Origin: Dermatemys mawii
Lineage: Eukaryota > Chordata > Testudines > Dermatemydidae
Reading direction: 5' to 3'
DNA: 64,000 nucleotides
NCBI GenBank assembly: GCA_007922305.1
Contig: ML677343.1
Span: forward strand, 29,703,915-29,767,914
Shown: positions 10,430-21,825 of the stretch, one piece after another
Layout of the letters: every line of letters begins with the position of its first letter
Position numbering within the stretch: position 1 is the first letter of the stretch
Notes under the pieces: model-generated
Seen by the model: the letters and a program-made list of their open reading frames with translations, nothing else
Told to the model about the DNA's origin: nothing
The model's database searches: none
Position numbers and translations under genes: made by a program

Positions 10430-12129
10430 CAGAGACTAACGTCAAACCAACCTGGAAAAAATTGTTTTGGTTTGATTTGAAAACGTCAGCAAAATTGTCA
10501 TTCCCATAAACTTTGCAGAAAACACGTCCATTGAAAAACATCGAAGAAACATTCCAACTACCTATAATCATGATCTACTGCTAATGATATAGAGGAACAG
10601 GAAAGTAGAAAGTAGATGTAATCAGATGAATCTGAATTAAAAGAATTATATTTGATTTAAAGATCTGAAATTTTCATGCAAGATTATGCTTATCCACTTT
10701 CTGAACTATAATTACCCCTGCACAATCTGTCAGATTGGTGAACAAATCTATTTCCCCCATTAATGAAAAGAAGCAAAAATATTCCAGTCTACCTTATACA
10801 AATTTATTGTGGCATGTTTTGGAATCAAGCTTGAGTATATAAACACATATCCTATTATCTTTTCTTCCTCCTGCTTATTGGCAATGGCCAGTAATCTTTA
10901 AGTTATGGAAAGCCAAACGTGAACCAGTATTTTCCATTATGGTTGTAATTTTGGCCTGTAATTTTATCACTCAAATTTAAATCCACTTCAGAAACACAAT
11001 AAACTAATTGTCACTGAATAAACTGAAACTTTTGAGTGGTTTATAGAAGTGATTTAATAAAAGGAGAATAAAAAACAAATGTTAGCCATAATTTTTTTGG
11101 CAAAAATGGTACAATATTTCTTTCTATTCTGCTCATCTGCACACAAGTATCTACCGTAGCTTTTAAATGCAGTCATACAGGTTTTCTCTCTCTTGGATGA
11201 TATAGCAGCAGATTTAACATTTGTCCAGTGTGATTTGACTTTTTTTTTAAAGCAAAGTAAACAGATCAAATTTGTATGCAAAAAGATACCCTCTTCCTAA
11301 TTTATTAAACATATTCAGTGCTAAGTGTTAACAATATAGCTATGTTCTCATTACACAGTTATAGTTACTTTCACAGTTTGCATAGCTAAACATTTCAGAG
11401 CCCATTGTAAGTTTATGTTAGGCAATAATCTGAATGACTACTGGTTAGCCTGCTTCACTTCATTCATATTAAGAAACAATATACAGAGGATATAAAGTGA
11501 TCAGCTATGTTTATGCTGAAGAAAAAAGGGATTGCATAACTAGTAAACAGGGAATTTGTGTCTGAACGTTGACAGACTTCTGCTAATCACTTATGAATGG
11601 AAATCTTTTGCAAAACCTCCAAGCACAGACAAGTCTGGAAATGTCAAACAATGGAAAGTCTATGAACAGTATTTCCAGCAAAAAACTAAAAGACATTAGT
11701 AACTCTTTTATTGTGGTGAGTTTTATGTTGACACACGAAAATTTGCAAAGCATGGCTGTGTGCAGAAAAAAAGGCTCCATACTTATTCATAAAACAGATC
11801 CACTTAAAGAAAGCAAAATAAATCTCTCCATTATAAGTGAATAACTAATACTGAGGCTGATTGTCCATTCTGACTGGCCTGTGCTCGGCCCAGGAATGGG
11901 GTGAGAGGGCTTTATCTCACCTTTGGGCCTCCCTGTATTCTGGGTCTGCCCAAGGACCAGGTCTATCCTCAATGTCAATTAGAGCAGCCCTGAGTCAGCT
12001 CTTATTTGTGTTCTGCTGCAAAAGGGACCATTGCAGCAGTCAAAAACAGCCAGAACACACTATTCCTCTCTCCTCTGGCTGCAATCTTGGCACACTCCAT
12101 GTCACAGGGGCAGCCAGAGGAGGTAGTTT
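10430..12129. other. No recognisable feature
   Basis: AT-rich up to about 11850, then a more GC-balanced segment (11860-12125) of unknown origin. No exon or repeat family was identified. Confidence 0.3.
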
Positions 12130-12400
12130 ATAAGAACATAAGAACGGCCATGCTTGTTCAGAACAATGGTCCATCTAACCCAGCATCCAGTCTTCTGACA
12201 GTGCCCAGTGCCTGATTCTGAAGGAATGAACATAACAGGGCAATTATCGAGTGATCCATCCCGTCATCCAGTCCCAGCTTCTGGAAATCAGAGGTTTAGG
12301 AACACTAGAGCATGGGGTTGCATCCTTGACCATCTTGGCTACCAGCCCTTGATCAATCTATCCTCCATGAACTCATCTAATTCTTTTTTTATCCTAGTTA
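12130..12400 (-). mobile_element. CR1 LINE 3' fragment
   Basis: ATAAGAACATAAGAACGGCC followed by GGTCCATCTAACCCAGCATC is the reverse complement of a well-known sauropsid CR1 3' end. The body continues with TCCATGAACTCATCTAATTC. It stays recognisable for about 270 bp. Confidence 0.88.
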
Positions 12401-12690
12401 AAATATGCAACTGGGGGGACTGGGGACTGTTACTGCAGGGGACTGTTTCTGCCCCTTTATGTTAATGAAGAAGTGGAAAGGGGCCAGGACAGATAACTGA
12501 CCGCACAGCCAGATACTGATAGTTATTTTCCTCATGTTTATGCTCCTATTGAGTTTCTTTCCTTTCATTCCATTCTAGCCAATGTAGGTTTTCATACTGC
12601 ACCATCACTATGGTGTCTGGGCACCATGGAATGGAGAAAAGGAGACAAAATGAGGATTAATGTCTCCCCCACTTCCTTCTAACTCCTGGA
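12401..12690. other. No recognisable feature
   Basis: Unique-looking sequence between the CR1 and Penelope-like fragments. Confidence 0.3.
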
Positions 12691-12816
12691 GGTGCATCTG
12701 AGAAGTGGGTTTTTTACCCACAAAAACTTATGCCCAAAATAAATCTGTTAGTCTTTAAGGTGCCTTTGGACTCCTCATTGTTTTTGTGGATACAGACTAA
12801 CACGGTTACTCCCTCA
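12691..12816 (+). mobile_element. Penelope-like element fragment with decayed hammerhead ribozyme
   Basis: AATAAATCTGTTAGTCTTTA with GGTGCCTTTGGACTCCTC and then GATACAGACTAACACGGTTA match the terminal repeat of Penelope-like retroelements seen in turtles. Just before it, CATCTGAGAAGTGGG and then CCCACAAAAACTTATG align with a hammerhead core. The CTGATGA box is now CTGAGA (one base lost) and the GAAA box is AAAA. Stem II (GTGGGT..ACCCAC) is intact. The family match is from memory. Confidence 0.65.
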
Positions 12817-12939
12817 TCCTGGAGGTGTAGTTAGTTGCAGGAGGGGCAGGATGTTTGCTTGGCTTTAGTACAGTCATGTGTCCATTATTGTGGAAGAGCC
12901 AAATCAAAGATGTGGGTTTCCTTAGGTCTGTGATCTTGC

Positions 12940-13310
12940 TCAACCCCTGTGGGTGGGCACTCTGCCAGGAAAGCTCAATCCCTGGTTCCTACAGGTCTAA
13001 ACCTTGCTGCTGAGGGTTCCACTGTATCCAGTGAACGCCACGGTGGGTTCTGATCAGACAGTCTGTGAGGTAGTTGGACACTCATCTCAGTAAGGTTTTG
13101 AAGATCAAGACCAGTACTGTGAACCTGACTTGAAATCCTATGGGAAGCCAGTGTAGAAACCAGAGCACCCCAGGGTGATGTCTTTATATCGACCAGTGCT
13201 GTTTAGTTGGGAGGTGACTGCATGTTGTACCAACTCAATCTTCTTCAAGGATTCCTAAGCATAGCACTGTTGCGATACTGAAGCCTCAAGGTCATGCAAG
13301 GGTGGATTAT
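12940..13310. mobile_element. Possible LINE 3'-region fragment
   Basis: Phrases such as TTTTGAAGATCAAGACCAGT and GGGAAGCCAGTGTAGA resemble untranslated regions of vertebrate non-LTR elements. No coding remnant was found, and the class is uncertain. Confidence 0.3.
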
Positions 13311-13678
13311 AGTTACCAAGTTGACGTGTCAGGACTGGGAGCTATATGAATTGCTCACTGTAGCTATATCCAGTAGCAGGGGGGAGTTCCACATGATTCG
13401 GAGGCTACAGCTACACGATGAGCCAGGGCTGTGATTCCCAGCTCCTGTATACATGCTAGCATGAACAGAACTAGCCGTGTACCCATGGCAGCACGGGCAG
13501 CAACAGCCTGGCTTAGCCATGCCAAGTACATACCCACAGGGCTCAGGTGCTTACCAATAAGCTTAAGCTGGCAACGCCTCTTGTCCATTCTGCAGTGAAG
13601 CAACCCCTCTCCTTCCGATGGAACATTCCTAGGGAATCTTAGCACGTCTTATAAAGAATTCCTTGTCTCCGCAGCCCC

Positions 13679-13724
13679 GATTCAGCAAAGCACTTAAGCA
13701 CCAGCTTCAGTGCTTTGCTGAATC
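13679..13724. repeat. Perfect 16-bp stem hairpin element
   Basis: GATTCAGCAAAGCACT (13679-13694) and its exact reverse complement AGTGCTTTGCTGAATC (13709-13724) flank a 14-nt loop. It is an internally deleted member of the same amniote hairpin family as 19785-19914, keeping only the ends. Confidence 0.8.
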
Positions 13725-15564
13725 CAGATCTGTGTGAGCTTTTATCCTTCAGTGAAATAATTTGGCCTATGATTTTCAGACCAGCACAGCTAAAGAACAT
13801 GCCCTGTGATCTGATTTCCTTTAATGGCCAGGTGCTTTTAATAACGAACTGCCAACTGTGACTGGTATTGCTGCAAATGGTGCCTGGAATGAAAAGGGAG
13901 GGGGGGAGGAAAGTCAATGAAACAGAACAGATAATTTTGCAATTTAATTTTCCATCTTCTCTAATAATGGTACCAATGTCATGGTTGATGGATGAAATTG
14001 CTACAGAAGGCTTCTTAAGATTAATTCCCCGCCTATAACTACAGCTGTGTTTTTCCAGAGCACATCTTTACTCCCTTACTCAATCTTTCCTGCCCCATCC
14101 CCCACCTTTTTCCCTTGGAAGAATGTTTTGGATCATAGACTGCGTGGAGAATTAGTCCGGGTAGAAGGGCCAACTTTCATGTTTATTAAAGAGACTACAG
14201 TTCTTTTCCTGAAGGAGAGAGCGCAGCTTTTATGTGGAAAACTTGAGCACAGCAGCAAACAGACCAGAATACCCTCTTCCCCTTATCTGAAACTGCTGAC
14301 TATCACACAACTACAGTGCATCTGCTCCTTCCAGGATCTTGGTGGATCTACATTTTTTACCACTATGCTGAGGCAAAAGCTCCAAAGCCCATTAAAACCT
14401 ACAGTGTAATCTGAGCCCCACATTTTCTCAGACCAGGAGATCTGCAATTTAAAGACAAGGATCGATCTTATCTATTTTTTATCTGACAATGCTGGCTCCA
14501 CCATGTAAGTTTTATCTGCAAAGAAAATAATGCAATTAATGTCCTGGCTGTCTAGAACTTTACGGAGAAATCTTGGTTCTAACAACTCAGGGCAGCCTGT
14601 CAATTCAATGTAACTTTGTAAACTTTAATGAACCAAATCCTTATCTAAGAACATTCAAAGCTACTAAATTAAGTCCATGGACTTAGTAAACTATATGGAA
14701 AGGTTTGGGGTTTGCTTGGGGATTTTTTATGTGAGGGAATATAGAGACACTGTGTTGAACAAAATCTGATTTTCTTTCCCCTCCACTGGCAAAGAAAGCA
14801 CATACCGCTAACAAGTGTCATTACTGTGTTTACGTCATTGAAGAATTTTCTCTTTCTGGCACGCTCACTGGTATCCCACAGCTGAAGGGGCTCCAGGAAA
14901 AAAAAAGAAAGAAAAGAAAAGAACAATCTGGCCTAATGGTGGCGGTGGAACACGAAAACTCCTCTTGCTTGATTTGCACATTTAGCTCTGACAAAATGAT
15001 TTTAGATCTGGAAAGCAAAGCAACCATTGCATGGCTGCTTTTATTTGTATGCATTTTCTTAGTGCGCTAGTGATCAAGAAAGCATTGGATCAAATCTGTG
15101 GCCGCCCAGGACTTCCTGGCTGCCATTGTGCTGCAAACCATAGACAATCGGCACTTTCACTGTGACAGTGGGGACAGAACTTTGATACTCTTGCTCCAGA
15201 AAACACAGGCTCTTGCCACCCTAGCTAAAGGAGACTTTGTTATTAGTTAGCAGTGGGGGGCCTATGACACACAGTGGAGCAGTTCTGATTCTCTCCAGTA
15301 GAGGGTAGTGCTGCACAGGTAGCTCGTTCCAGTGCTTTCAGAGCAACTCTTTATTGGCTTACTGTGCCTGAAGTAACAACAAGCAAGCCTCTTAAAGGAT
15401 GAAGTTTAGATTCAGCTGAGAGACACATCCAAAAGTTCAGATGCTTATCTAGAGATTATCCAAACTATTCAAACCTCTTCCATCTGCAAAAATGCATTGG
15501 AAATCTCATTAGAGTGAGCTGCTTTGCTAGATTTTAGGCACTTCAGAATCCTAAAAATACCTAG
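13725..15564. other. No recognisable feature
   Basis: About 1.8 kb with no recognised repeat or exon. The longest open frames here show no protein family signature. Confidence 0.3.
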
Positions 15565-15680
15565 CTCTCAGGGTGCTTTTCATCCATGGATCTCAAGGCA
15601 CCTTACAAAGGAGGTCAACATCATTACTCCAGCAGGAAACTGAGGCACAGAGAACTTGGCTTCCTAACTGCTGTTGAGCC
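15565..15680 (-). mobile_element. MIR-like CORE-SINE fragment
   Basis: CACCTTACAAAGGAGGTC and GGAAACTGAGGCACAGAGAA are the reverse complement of the SINE core and tail. The head is missing. Confidence 0.65.
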
Positions 15681-15794
15681 ATATAGGACCTACTCTGCCA
15701 ATCATGGTAACAACCAGCGGCAAAATAACAGCTGTTGGACAGAGTCAGATCTTTAAGGATTTTAAGTTCTGCATGGAAGAGATAGGGCTGATGC

Positions 15795-15985
15795 CAATTA
15801 TTATTCGTATTTCAGTAGCACATAGAGGCTGGAGCCGAGATCAGGGCCCCATTGTACCAGGCATTGCACACACACATGGCTAAACAGGCCATGCCCCCCA
15901 AAAGCTGGCAGTCCAGACACAGAGAAGGGCAGCAGTTTGCCCACAGCCATGCAGCAAGTCGGTGACAAAGCTAAAAATAGAACTC
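15795..15985 (-). mobile_element. CORE-SINE-like remnant
   Basis: The region reads as the reverse complement of a SINE tail (CCCCATTGTACCAGGCATTG) followed by a core (TTTGCCCACAGCCATGCAGC) and an AATAGAACTC end. It is diverged. Confidence 0.45.
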
Positions 15986-16344
15986 ACAAAAAACTTAGGC
16001 ACAGCCATGCTCAGCATCCCCACACCTAACTGATAGGCACCTGGAACATCCTTGGGATTCACAGAGCCTGAGTTAGGTGTCTCGGATCCCTGGCCAATGA
16101 ATGGAGAGAGACAGACCGGCACTTCTGAATGGGATTCACAGACTTCCCTGCCTAAACTGACCAAGGCAAGGGGTGCGTCCTAAGCCCTAGGAGTTTGGTG
16201 CCTAATTCCAGGCTGCATGGAGGTGCCCTCTTTGCTTGGGATTCTCAGCTGCAAACCTTCTTAGCATTAGGTTCCTATGCCCTTTTTTGCAAGAAGCGGG
16301 AAGGCGAAAGGGGGTAGGGAGAGGATGCCAACTGTTCTCATAAT
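15986..16344. repeat. Probable unclassified interspersed repeat
   Basis: Text of the kind GGCACCTGGAACATCC and GAGTTAGGTGTCTC resembles dispersed turtle repeats that accompany the tRNA-like modules to the right. No ends were defined. Confidence 0.25.
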
Positions 16345-16665
16345 TTTTAGCTCAGGATTTAGGGTTCTCACCTGGGATGTGGGGGGACCAAGCCCCTCCT
16401 CTGTCTAGGAAGGAAAGAGAATTTGAATAGGGTTTTGCCATCTCTCAGGTGAGTGCCCCAGCCACCGAGCCATGGGATATTCTGCTGTGGGGTGCTCTCA
16501 ATGTCTCCGGGTGAAGCCGTTCCCCTGTGAATAAATAATAAAACAAAGTCATTGGAGGAGGGAGACTGGATCTGGGTTTCCCATCTCCATAGTGCATGTG
16601 CTAGCCAGCAGGCTAGAGAGACATTCTCAGGCTCTCTCTCGTCCAATGATTCTTTCATTCTTTAT
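16345..16665. repeat. Cluster of inverted tRNA-like modules
   Basis: Three tRNA-gene-like segments lie together. One reads on the plus strand from about 16349 (TAGCTCAGGATTTAGGG, TCTCACCTGGGATG, then the box-B position). One reads on the minus strand ending near 16475 (GCTCGGTGGCTGGGGCACTC, CACCTGAGAGATGG, TATTCAAATTC). A third, also minus, ends near 16620 (CTAGCCTGCTGGCTAGCACA, box-B-like AGATCCAGTCTCC). The first two converge and form an imperfect palindrome. None keeps enough tRNA structure to be functional. Confidence 0.55.
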
Positions 16666-17293
16666 GAAGAAGGGTCCCGAGCCAGTAGGTGAACTCTGAG
16701 CAGGGTCATCAGATTGGGCCACTCAGGCGAATCAGACAGAGGAAAACTTTTTCCTCTCCTGGTTCACATATTGCGCTGGAGTTGAGGCATCTGGACACTT
16801 CGCATGGGGCAACAGTGCACATATGAATAGGCAGAAGCATAGGCAACTGGGGGACTTTTACTGCCAAAATGGATGCACCAAGCGAGTATAAGTACCTACA
16901 GTATTTGGGGACAGATGAGCAGAGGGAGCTATGAATCCCAGTGGGGCCTGATTCTGGGATTTAGACACCCAAAATGGCAGATAGGTACTTAAGTACTTTT
17001 GTAACTTTAGCCCCTAGTCTCTTGATTTTCCATAACCACTGAAGAACATTCCCAGTCCAAAAAATGCTATTTATTCTCAACTAAAGATACCACGAGGAAC
17101 TCATCAGGTTGGATTCCTTCCAAACTCACTCATCTCCTTAGTGGTGACTAGTAACTTCAAGTGATTACCATGAGGAGGTTGAGCTGTTGTTCGAAGATGC
17201 TCATTGATAACACCAACAAGAAAAGTTCGGGTGTTGGCATCTATGGTGACAGCCCAGTTGCTCAGTGATTGGAGAAACTTTCATCATATGGGA
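16666..17293. other. No recognisable feature
   Basis: Unique-looking sequence with a possible decayed hairpin fragment near 16945-17000. Confidence 0.3.
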
Positions 17294-17359
17294 CCTGATG
17301 CAAAGCCCGCTGAGGGTCATAGAAGTTTTTCCATGGATTTCAATAGGCTTTGATTCAGG
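17294..17359. repeat. Palindromic hairpin element
   Basis: CCTGATGCAAAGCCCGCTGA and the reverse complement of TTTCAATAGGCTTTGATTCAGG at the right (starting CCTGAATCAAAGCC) form diverged arms. It belongs to the same general family as 36730-36795. Confidence 0.55.
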
Positions 17360-18290
17360 GTCATTGTTCCAAACCTGTGTCCTTTCTTACAGGGGTTACC
17401 TACAAAAAGCTGGAGTGATTGTACAATGGCACTGTTGATTTTCAAAGTTTGTAACAGTGTAGGGCCCTGGAGGCATTAAACACTTCCTTTGTGAGCCTTG
17501 TCTTCATGGGTACAGGTGTTCATAGGCCATCTGCCTTCAGGGTTCCCACCATAGGACCGTTGGCTGACCTTTGGTCATGTCTTTGCTGTGGCAATCTCTA
17601 CGTTGTGAAACATTACTCGTCTCCAGAAATCCATCTCAGTAGCTCTCACCCCACTTTCAAAAAACACCTAAAATTGAAGCTTGTTGAAATATTATCTAAA
17701 TTCAGAAAAAAATAATAATTATGGAAAATTTGACAAAATTTTCTTGCTATTTTTCAGCCAGCTACGGTTACTATTTTTCAAATTAAAAAACAAATAAGAG
17801 AAAAGTTGGGAAATTCTCCCCCGGCTCTCTTGAGGCAACTTCACCTAAAATCAATCCCCATCCCCATAAAGGTGTTTGTTAAAATGATTGCTGTATGCCT
17901 TATGCATTTATCCTTTTATTCCAGTTCATTTCCCTGCTTTTTCTTTGTATCCTGGTCCTCCTTAAATGTATATTTATTGTTACTCTTAGTAAGTGTCATT
18001 TTTGGTTATAATTTTTGTTATTTTTTTAAAACTGTTTTTAAGGATCCTGGAGCATGCAAGGCTTTAGAATTCATATTATTATCATCATCATTGCAGTTAT
18101 GGCTGGGAAAAATGCAAAAATAGCCTTCCCAATAGTATAAGACAGCAAGACAGTGGTACTGACAATGCCTTGGCCATGATTTCACCCCATCGTGGTGCTA
18201 ATGGGAGCTGTTCATGCACATAGGAAAAAACAAGACACAACATTAGACTTTCAGTGAGAGGGACACCAGCATTATATCCTACTCCTTCTA
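17360..18290. other. No recognisable feature
   Basis: AT-rich sequence with several T and A runs. No gene identified. Confidence 0.3.
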
Positions 18291-18463
18291 AGGCCTGGGC
18301 TACATGGCGGGAGGGGGTCAACCTAAGATACACAACTTCAGTTCCAGAGTCAACGGGGAGCGTGCTCGGTGATCGATTTATCGCATCTATAGTAGACATG
18401 ATAAATGGATCCCCAATAGCTCTATTACTGTCTGCCGATTCGGCAGGTAGTGAAGACATACCC
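18291..18463. mobile_element. Non-autonomous DNA transposon remnant with internal palindrome
   Basis: It begins AGGCCTGGGCTACATGG and ends GGTAGTGAAGACATACCC, like turtle DNA elements with AGGCCTGG.CTACA termini. An internal inverted repeat (GATCGATTTATCGC and ATGATAAATGGATCC) is partly preserved. Its superfamily is not determined. Confidence 0.45.
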
Positions 18464-19559
18464 AATGTCAAGCTATGAGATCTTTAACTTACACCACCAC
18501 AAGACCTGCTTTCATGTTGCATCTGAAGAACCTGAGTTCTGTTGTAGATTACCCTTCAATGCCTTCACAGGGTTATGACGAAGTTCAGGGGTAGAGCTTG
18601 AAGCCCACAGCATTGCACTTCTGTCATTAAGCATGCTACTAAATGAACCACATTAACACCTGATAAATAAAGACTTCTTGGGATCATGGTGGTTAGAGAT
18701 GGAATAGACCTAGCAGACTGAGTAGTCCCCAACGGATATTAAACTGTTCTAACTAGACCTGATCTTAACCAAATGGCCAATGGCAGTCTCAGTAGGAACC
18801 ATGTTAGTAAGAGGAGAAAGAACCAGAAGGTTCACGAGTGCCTGTTGCACATCACATTTGAGCAAGTTCACCATCAATTCACCATGATTTTGAATGAATA
18901 TTAGAGGCACAAACAGCCTCACCATTCTCCTTATTTAGCTCATGGAAGAATTGCACCCCGCAAGCTGAGGAAGTCAGTTACATTCAGTAAAACTGAACTT
19001 TCCATTCCTTGTGTAAACACAATGTATCTCCCCAACGGTGTCCATAAAACGCACAAGAGTGCAAAGTCAGCAGCTTCAGACAGATTTGGTACCTCCATGC
19101 AGTGAGTGTATACCAGGTGGTCTCTGTCAGGGGAGGTGATTTATGCTAACTCTCTCCCTCTTGGGCTGCTTTTATTTAGTTAGTGGGAGTTTGGCAGTCC
19201 AAAGGTCACAGACACTCCAATCACCAGTGGTTTCTCTGCTGAAAAGGAGAAATGCCTTTATAAGGGGAAAAAAACGCAGAACCAAAAGCAGGGTATCGTT
19301 CTCACTGGAAAACCAGCAGATGCATAAACAGTAAAGGGCTTCGAAGCAGAGAGATGGTGTACAGTGAATTATTCACAGATGAAATGCAAGAGAAAGCAAG
19401 GCTTTTCCCTTCCTATTTATTCCCTCTTACTCAAGATCTAAAATCTGACACCTGGTCACTAGGTACAGTACAGTGAATATCTTATAAGCATTCAGTGAAC
19501 AATCACTTCTTGGATTCTTACAGCTTTTTCCTGCCGTGTTAGACTAAACAATCAGATAA
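18464..19559. other. No recognisable feature
   Basis: About 1.1 kb with no recognised repeat or exon. Confidence 0.3.
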
Positions 19560-19750
19560 TGAGTGACAGTTGCCTGAGTTCTATTCCTGTCTTTACCTAC
19601 TCTATGGTCTTAGTCATGGCATTTAAAGGCTTTGTGCCTCAGTTTGCACATCTGTAAAATAGGCTGAAATGATACTTACCCACTTTTATGAAGCACTTTG
19701 AGATCTGCATAGGAAAAATGCTAGATACGTGACCAGGGGTCTTTATTATT
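19560..19750 (+). mobile_element. MIR-like CORE-SINE
   Basis: A box-B-like GAGTTCTATTCC is followed by TGTGCCTCAGTTTGCACATC, TGTAAAATAGGCTGAAATGA, AAGCACTTTGAGATCTGC and an AT-rich TTATTATTATT end. This order is that of the sense SINE. Confidence 0.75.
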
Positions 19751-19784
19751 ATTTGAGCCAATTAAAAGGGAAAAGCTTCATTTA

Positions 19785-19914
19785 GTCCCCAACTCAGTGC
19801 GAAGGTTAATTGTGTGGCTAACTTTAAGCATGTGTGTTGTCCCATTGACTTCAATGGACTGCTCATGTGCTTAAAGTTAGACGTGGGTTTACGTACCTTG
19901 CTAAACTGAGGACT
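19785..19914. repeat. Palindromic hairpin element, near full length
   Basis: Arms centred on CCCATTGACTTCAATGG are CTAACTTTAAGCATGTG on the left and the reverse complement of CATGTGCTTAAAGTTAG on the right. Outer ends (TTTAGTCCCC and CTAAACTGAGGAC) also pair. It is the longer form of the element reduced to its ends at 13679-13724. Confidence 0.7.
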
Positions 19915-20486
19915 TTCTGGTAATAAAACCCATGAAAACATCTGAGAATGGTCCAGATTGGTGCCTTGTTTATTGCATCTATAACTGTGCCCAAATAGCC
20001 TTATTTTTTAAAAAAACAAAATGTTTAATGGAGAATATTTTATGTGCCAAAACACTGTGGTAACACTAATGAAAGCTATAGTTTTGTACCATTACTGTAG
20101 AATACCATATTATACATAATATGCATAATTTGCAGTTTCATATCATTACTGAATACCACATTATACATAATATGAATAATCTCAAGTCTTAACATAGGTA
20201 CAGTACTAATTCCCATAACTGTTCCTGGGGTTTAAGCAGGTGAATACATCTCTAAAAGTGTTACCAATTAGCCCAGTTAATTAGGTTTTTTTCCCTCTAT
20301 GGCTTGATGGAAGCCTGGAGACCAAAACTCTGATGGGTTCTTGTTTTCCATTTTTAGCATCCACTATATGAACTCTTTCTCTCTTAAGAATACAGGATAG
20401 TGGCCTCACCAGTATATCAGTATAGAGCCAGAAGTATATTATTACTATCATAGAGTCTAGACCTGCACAAATACTGAACAAAAAGA
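19915..20486. other. No recognisable feature
   Basis: AT-rich. A near-repeat of CATTATACATAATATG occurs at about 20107 and 20159, about 52 bp apart. Confidence 0.35.
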
Positions 20487-20596
20487 ATCAGAGGGGTAGG
20501 CGTGTTAGTCTGGAATTGCAGAAGTGACAAAGAGTCCTGTGGCACCTTAAAGACTAACTAAAATTTTTAAGCTTATGCTCTAAAAAAATTTTAGTT
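20487..20596 (-). mobile_element. Penelope-like fragment with internal inversion
   Basis: The left part (GGCGTGTTAGTCTGGAATTG, then CCTGTGGCACCTTAAAGAC) is the reverse complement of the Penelope-like repeat also seen at 12691-12816. It then turns round. AACTAAAATTTTT at 20556-20568 is followed, after a 15-nt loop carrying AAGCTTATGCTCTA, by its exact complement AAAAATTTTAGTT at 20584-20596. The right part therefore reads in the opposite orientation, as made by inverted (twin-primed) insertion. Confidence 0.65.
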
Positions 20597-21499
20597 GAAC
20601 AAAAAGACAGTCTCTGTCCTGAAGGAGCTTACCATCTGAGAAAGGAAAATAGACAATAGATGGATACAGAGGTTTGAGCACAAGGAAACAATGCAATAAT
20701 ATTGGTCAGCATGATAGGCGGTGTTCTCAGTATATCAACTTTTCAAGGTTTTTTGTAATGCTGTTGGGTTCAGTGGAGCTACTTTGGATTTACACCAAGG
20801 TAAATGAGATCAGTTTCTGTCCCACACACTGTGCCAAGTTCCATACTGCCCCTGACATACTTCCTATAAAATGGTTAAAATTCAGCTTGGTCTCTGACCT
20901 GTTCTAAATTTGGCCACTATCCCCAATAGACTATATAAGGTCAAGTCACCAAACTGCAGTTGTTTTCCAAGGTTGTGGAGGTCAATGCCTGATTTCACAC
21001 TGGACCTTTCACTTGTAAAAGAAAAATAGTCTGGGTTTTGTTTCATACCATACCCAGCCCAGAGAATACAGGAAGCCACTTGGTTTGGAAATTTCTTGTG
21101 AGACCAATTGGCTTTTTCATACATCTGCTGATACAATGCTGAAGGATAATATGACTTTCCTCAGGGAAAATCAACAGTTGGAAATCTGACAGGAAAGCTA
21201 GTTTTCCCAGGAAAATCTCCATTCAAGTTCGTAGGAAATGGCAGTGACCTGTACAGCCTAGACTTGGGAAGCAGAGTGGGCTGTATGGGCTGGAAAAGAA
21301 TGCCAGTGCAAACGGAATTCTTCCCAAAGGAAGAAATTAGCTTGTCTGCTAATGAAATAGAGTTAACGTGAGTTAAGTAGCATCTTATTCTGATAGTAAT
21401 CAATGGGATTACTCACAGGGTAATGTGCTAGTCAAGGTGAGTAAGAGTGGTAGAATCTGGCTCCAAAAACTTCTCAGCAACTGTAGAGGAAGGAGAGTC
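20597..21499. other. Weak SINE-tail and hairpin remnants, otherwise nothing
   Basis: About 20605-20640 resembles an antisense SINE tail (CTGTCCTGAAGGAGCTTACC). About 20785-20835 and 21350-21445 resemble decayed hairpin elements (GATTTACACCAAGGTAAATG; CAATGGGATTACTCAC). No gene recognised. Confidence 0.3.
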
Positions 21500-21745
21500 A
21501 TTCAGAGATCAGAGCAACTGAGTGGTCAGAACTCCAGGGTTCTGTTCGTGATGCTGCCTATGACCTTGAGCAAGCCACTTAACCTGTCTGTGACTCAGTT
21601 TTTCCAGCTGTAAAAGGGATATAGTTTAAAGGGATATAATACTTCCCTCACAAGGGTATTGTGAGGAATCAATGAATGTTCATAAAACACTTTGAGATGC
21701 ACGGAGAAAAGATCCTATATGAGTAAAACCTTATTATGTATGTTG
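21500..21745 (+). mobile_element. MIR-like CORE-SINE, nearly full length
   Basis: Head ACTGAGTGGTCAGAAC, box-B-like GGGTTCTGTTCG, core ATGACCTTGAGCAAGCCACTT, TGACTCAGTTTTTCCAGC, and tail AACACTTTGAGATGCACGG then CCTTATTATG. A short internal repetition of AAAGGGATATA lies at about 21612-21640. Confidence 0.75.
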
Positions 21746-21825
21746 GATCCTCTGTACAAATAAATGATGGGTAACAAACAATTGAAAGCTCCTAAAAGAA
21801 TATCTACAGTTATCAGCATTTCATA

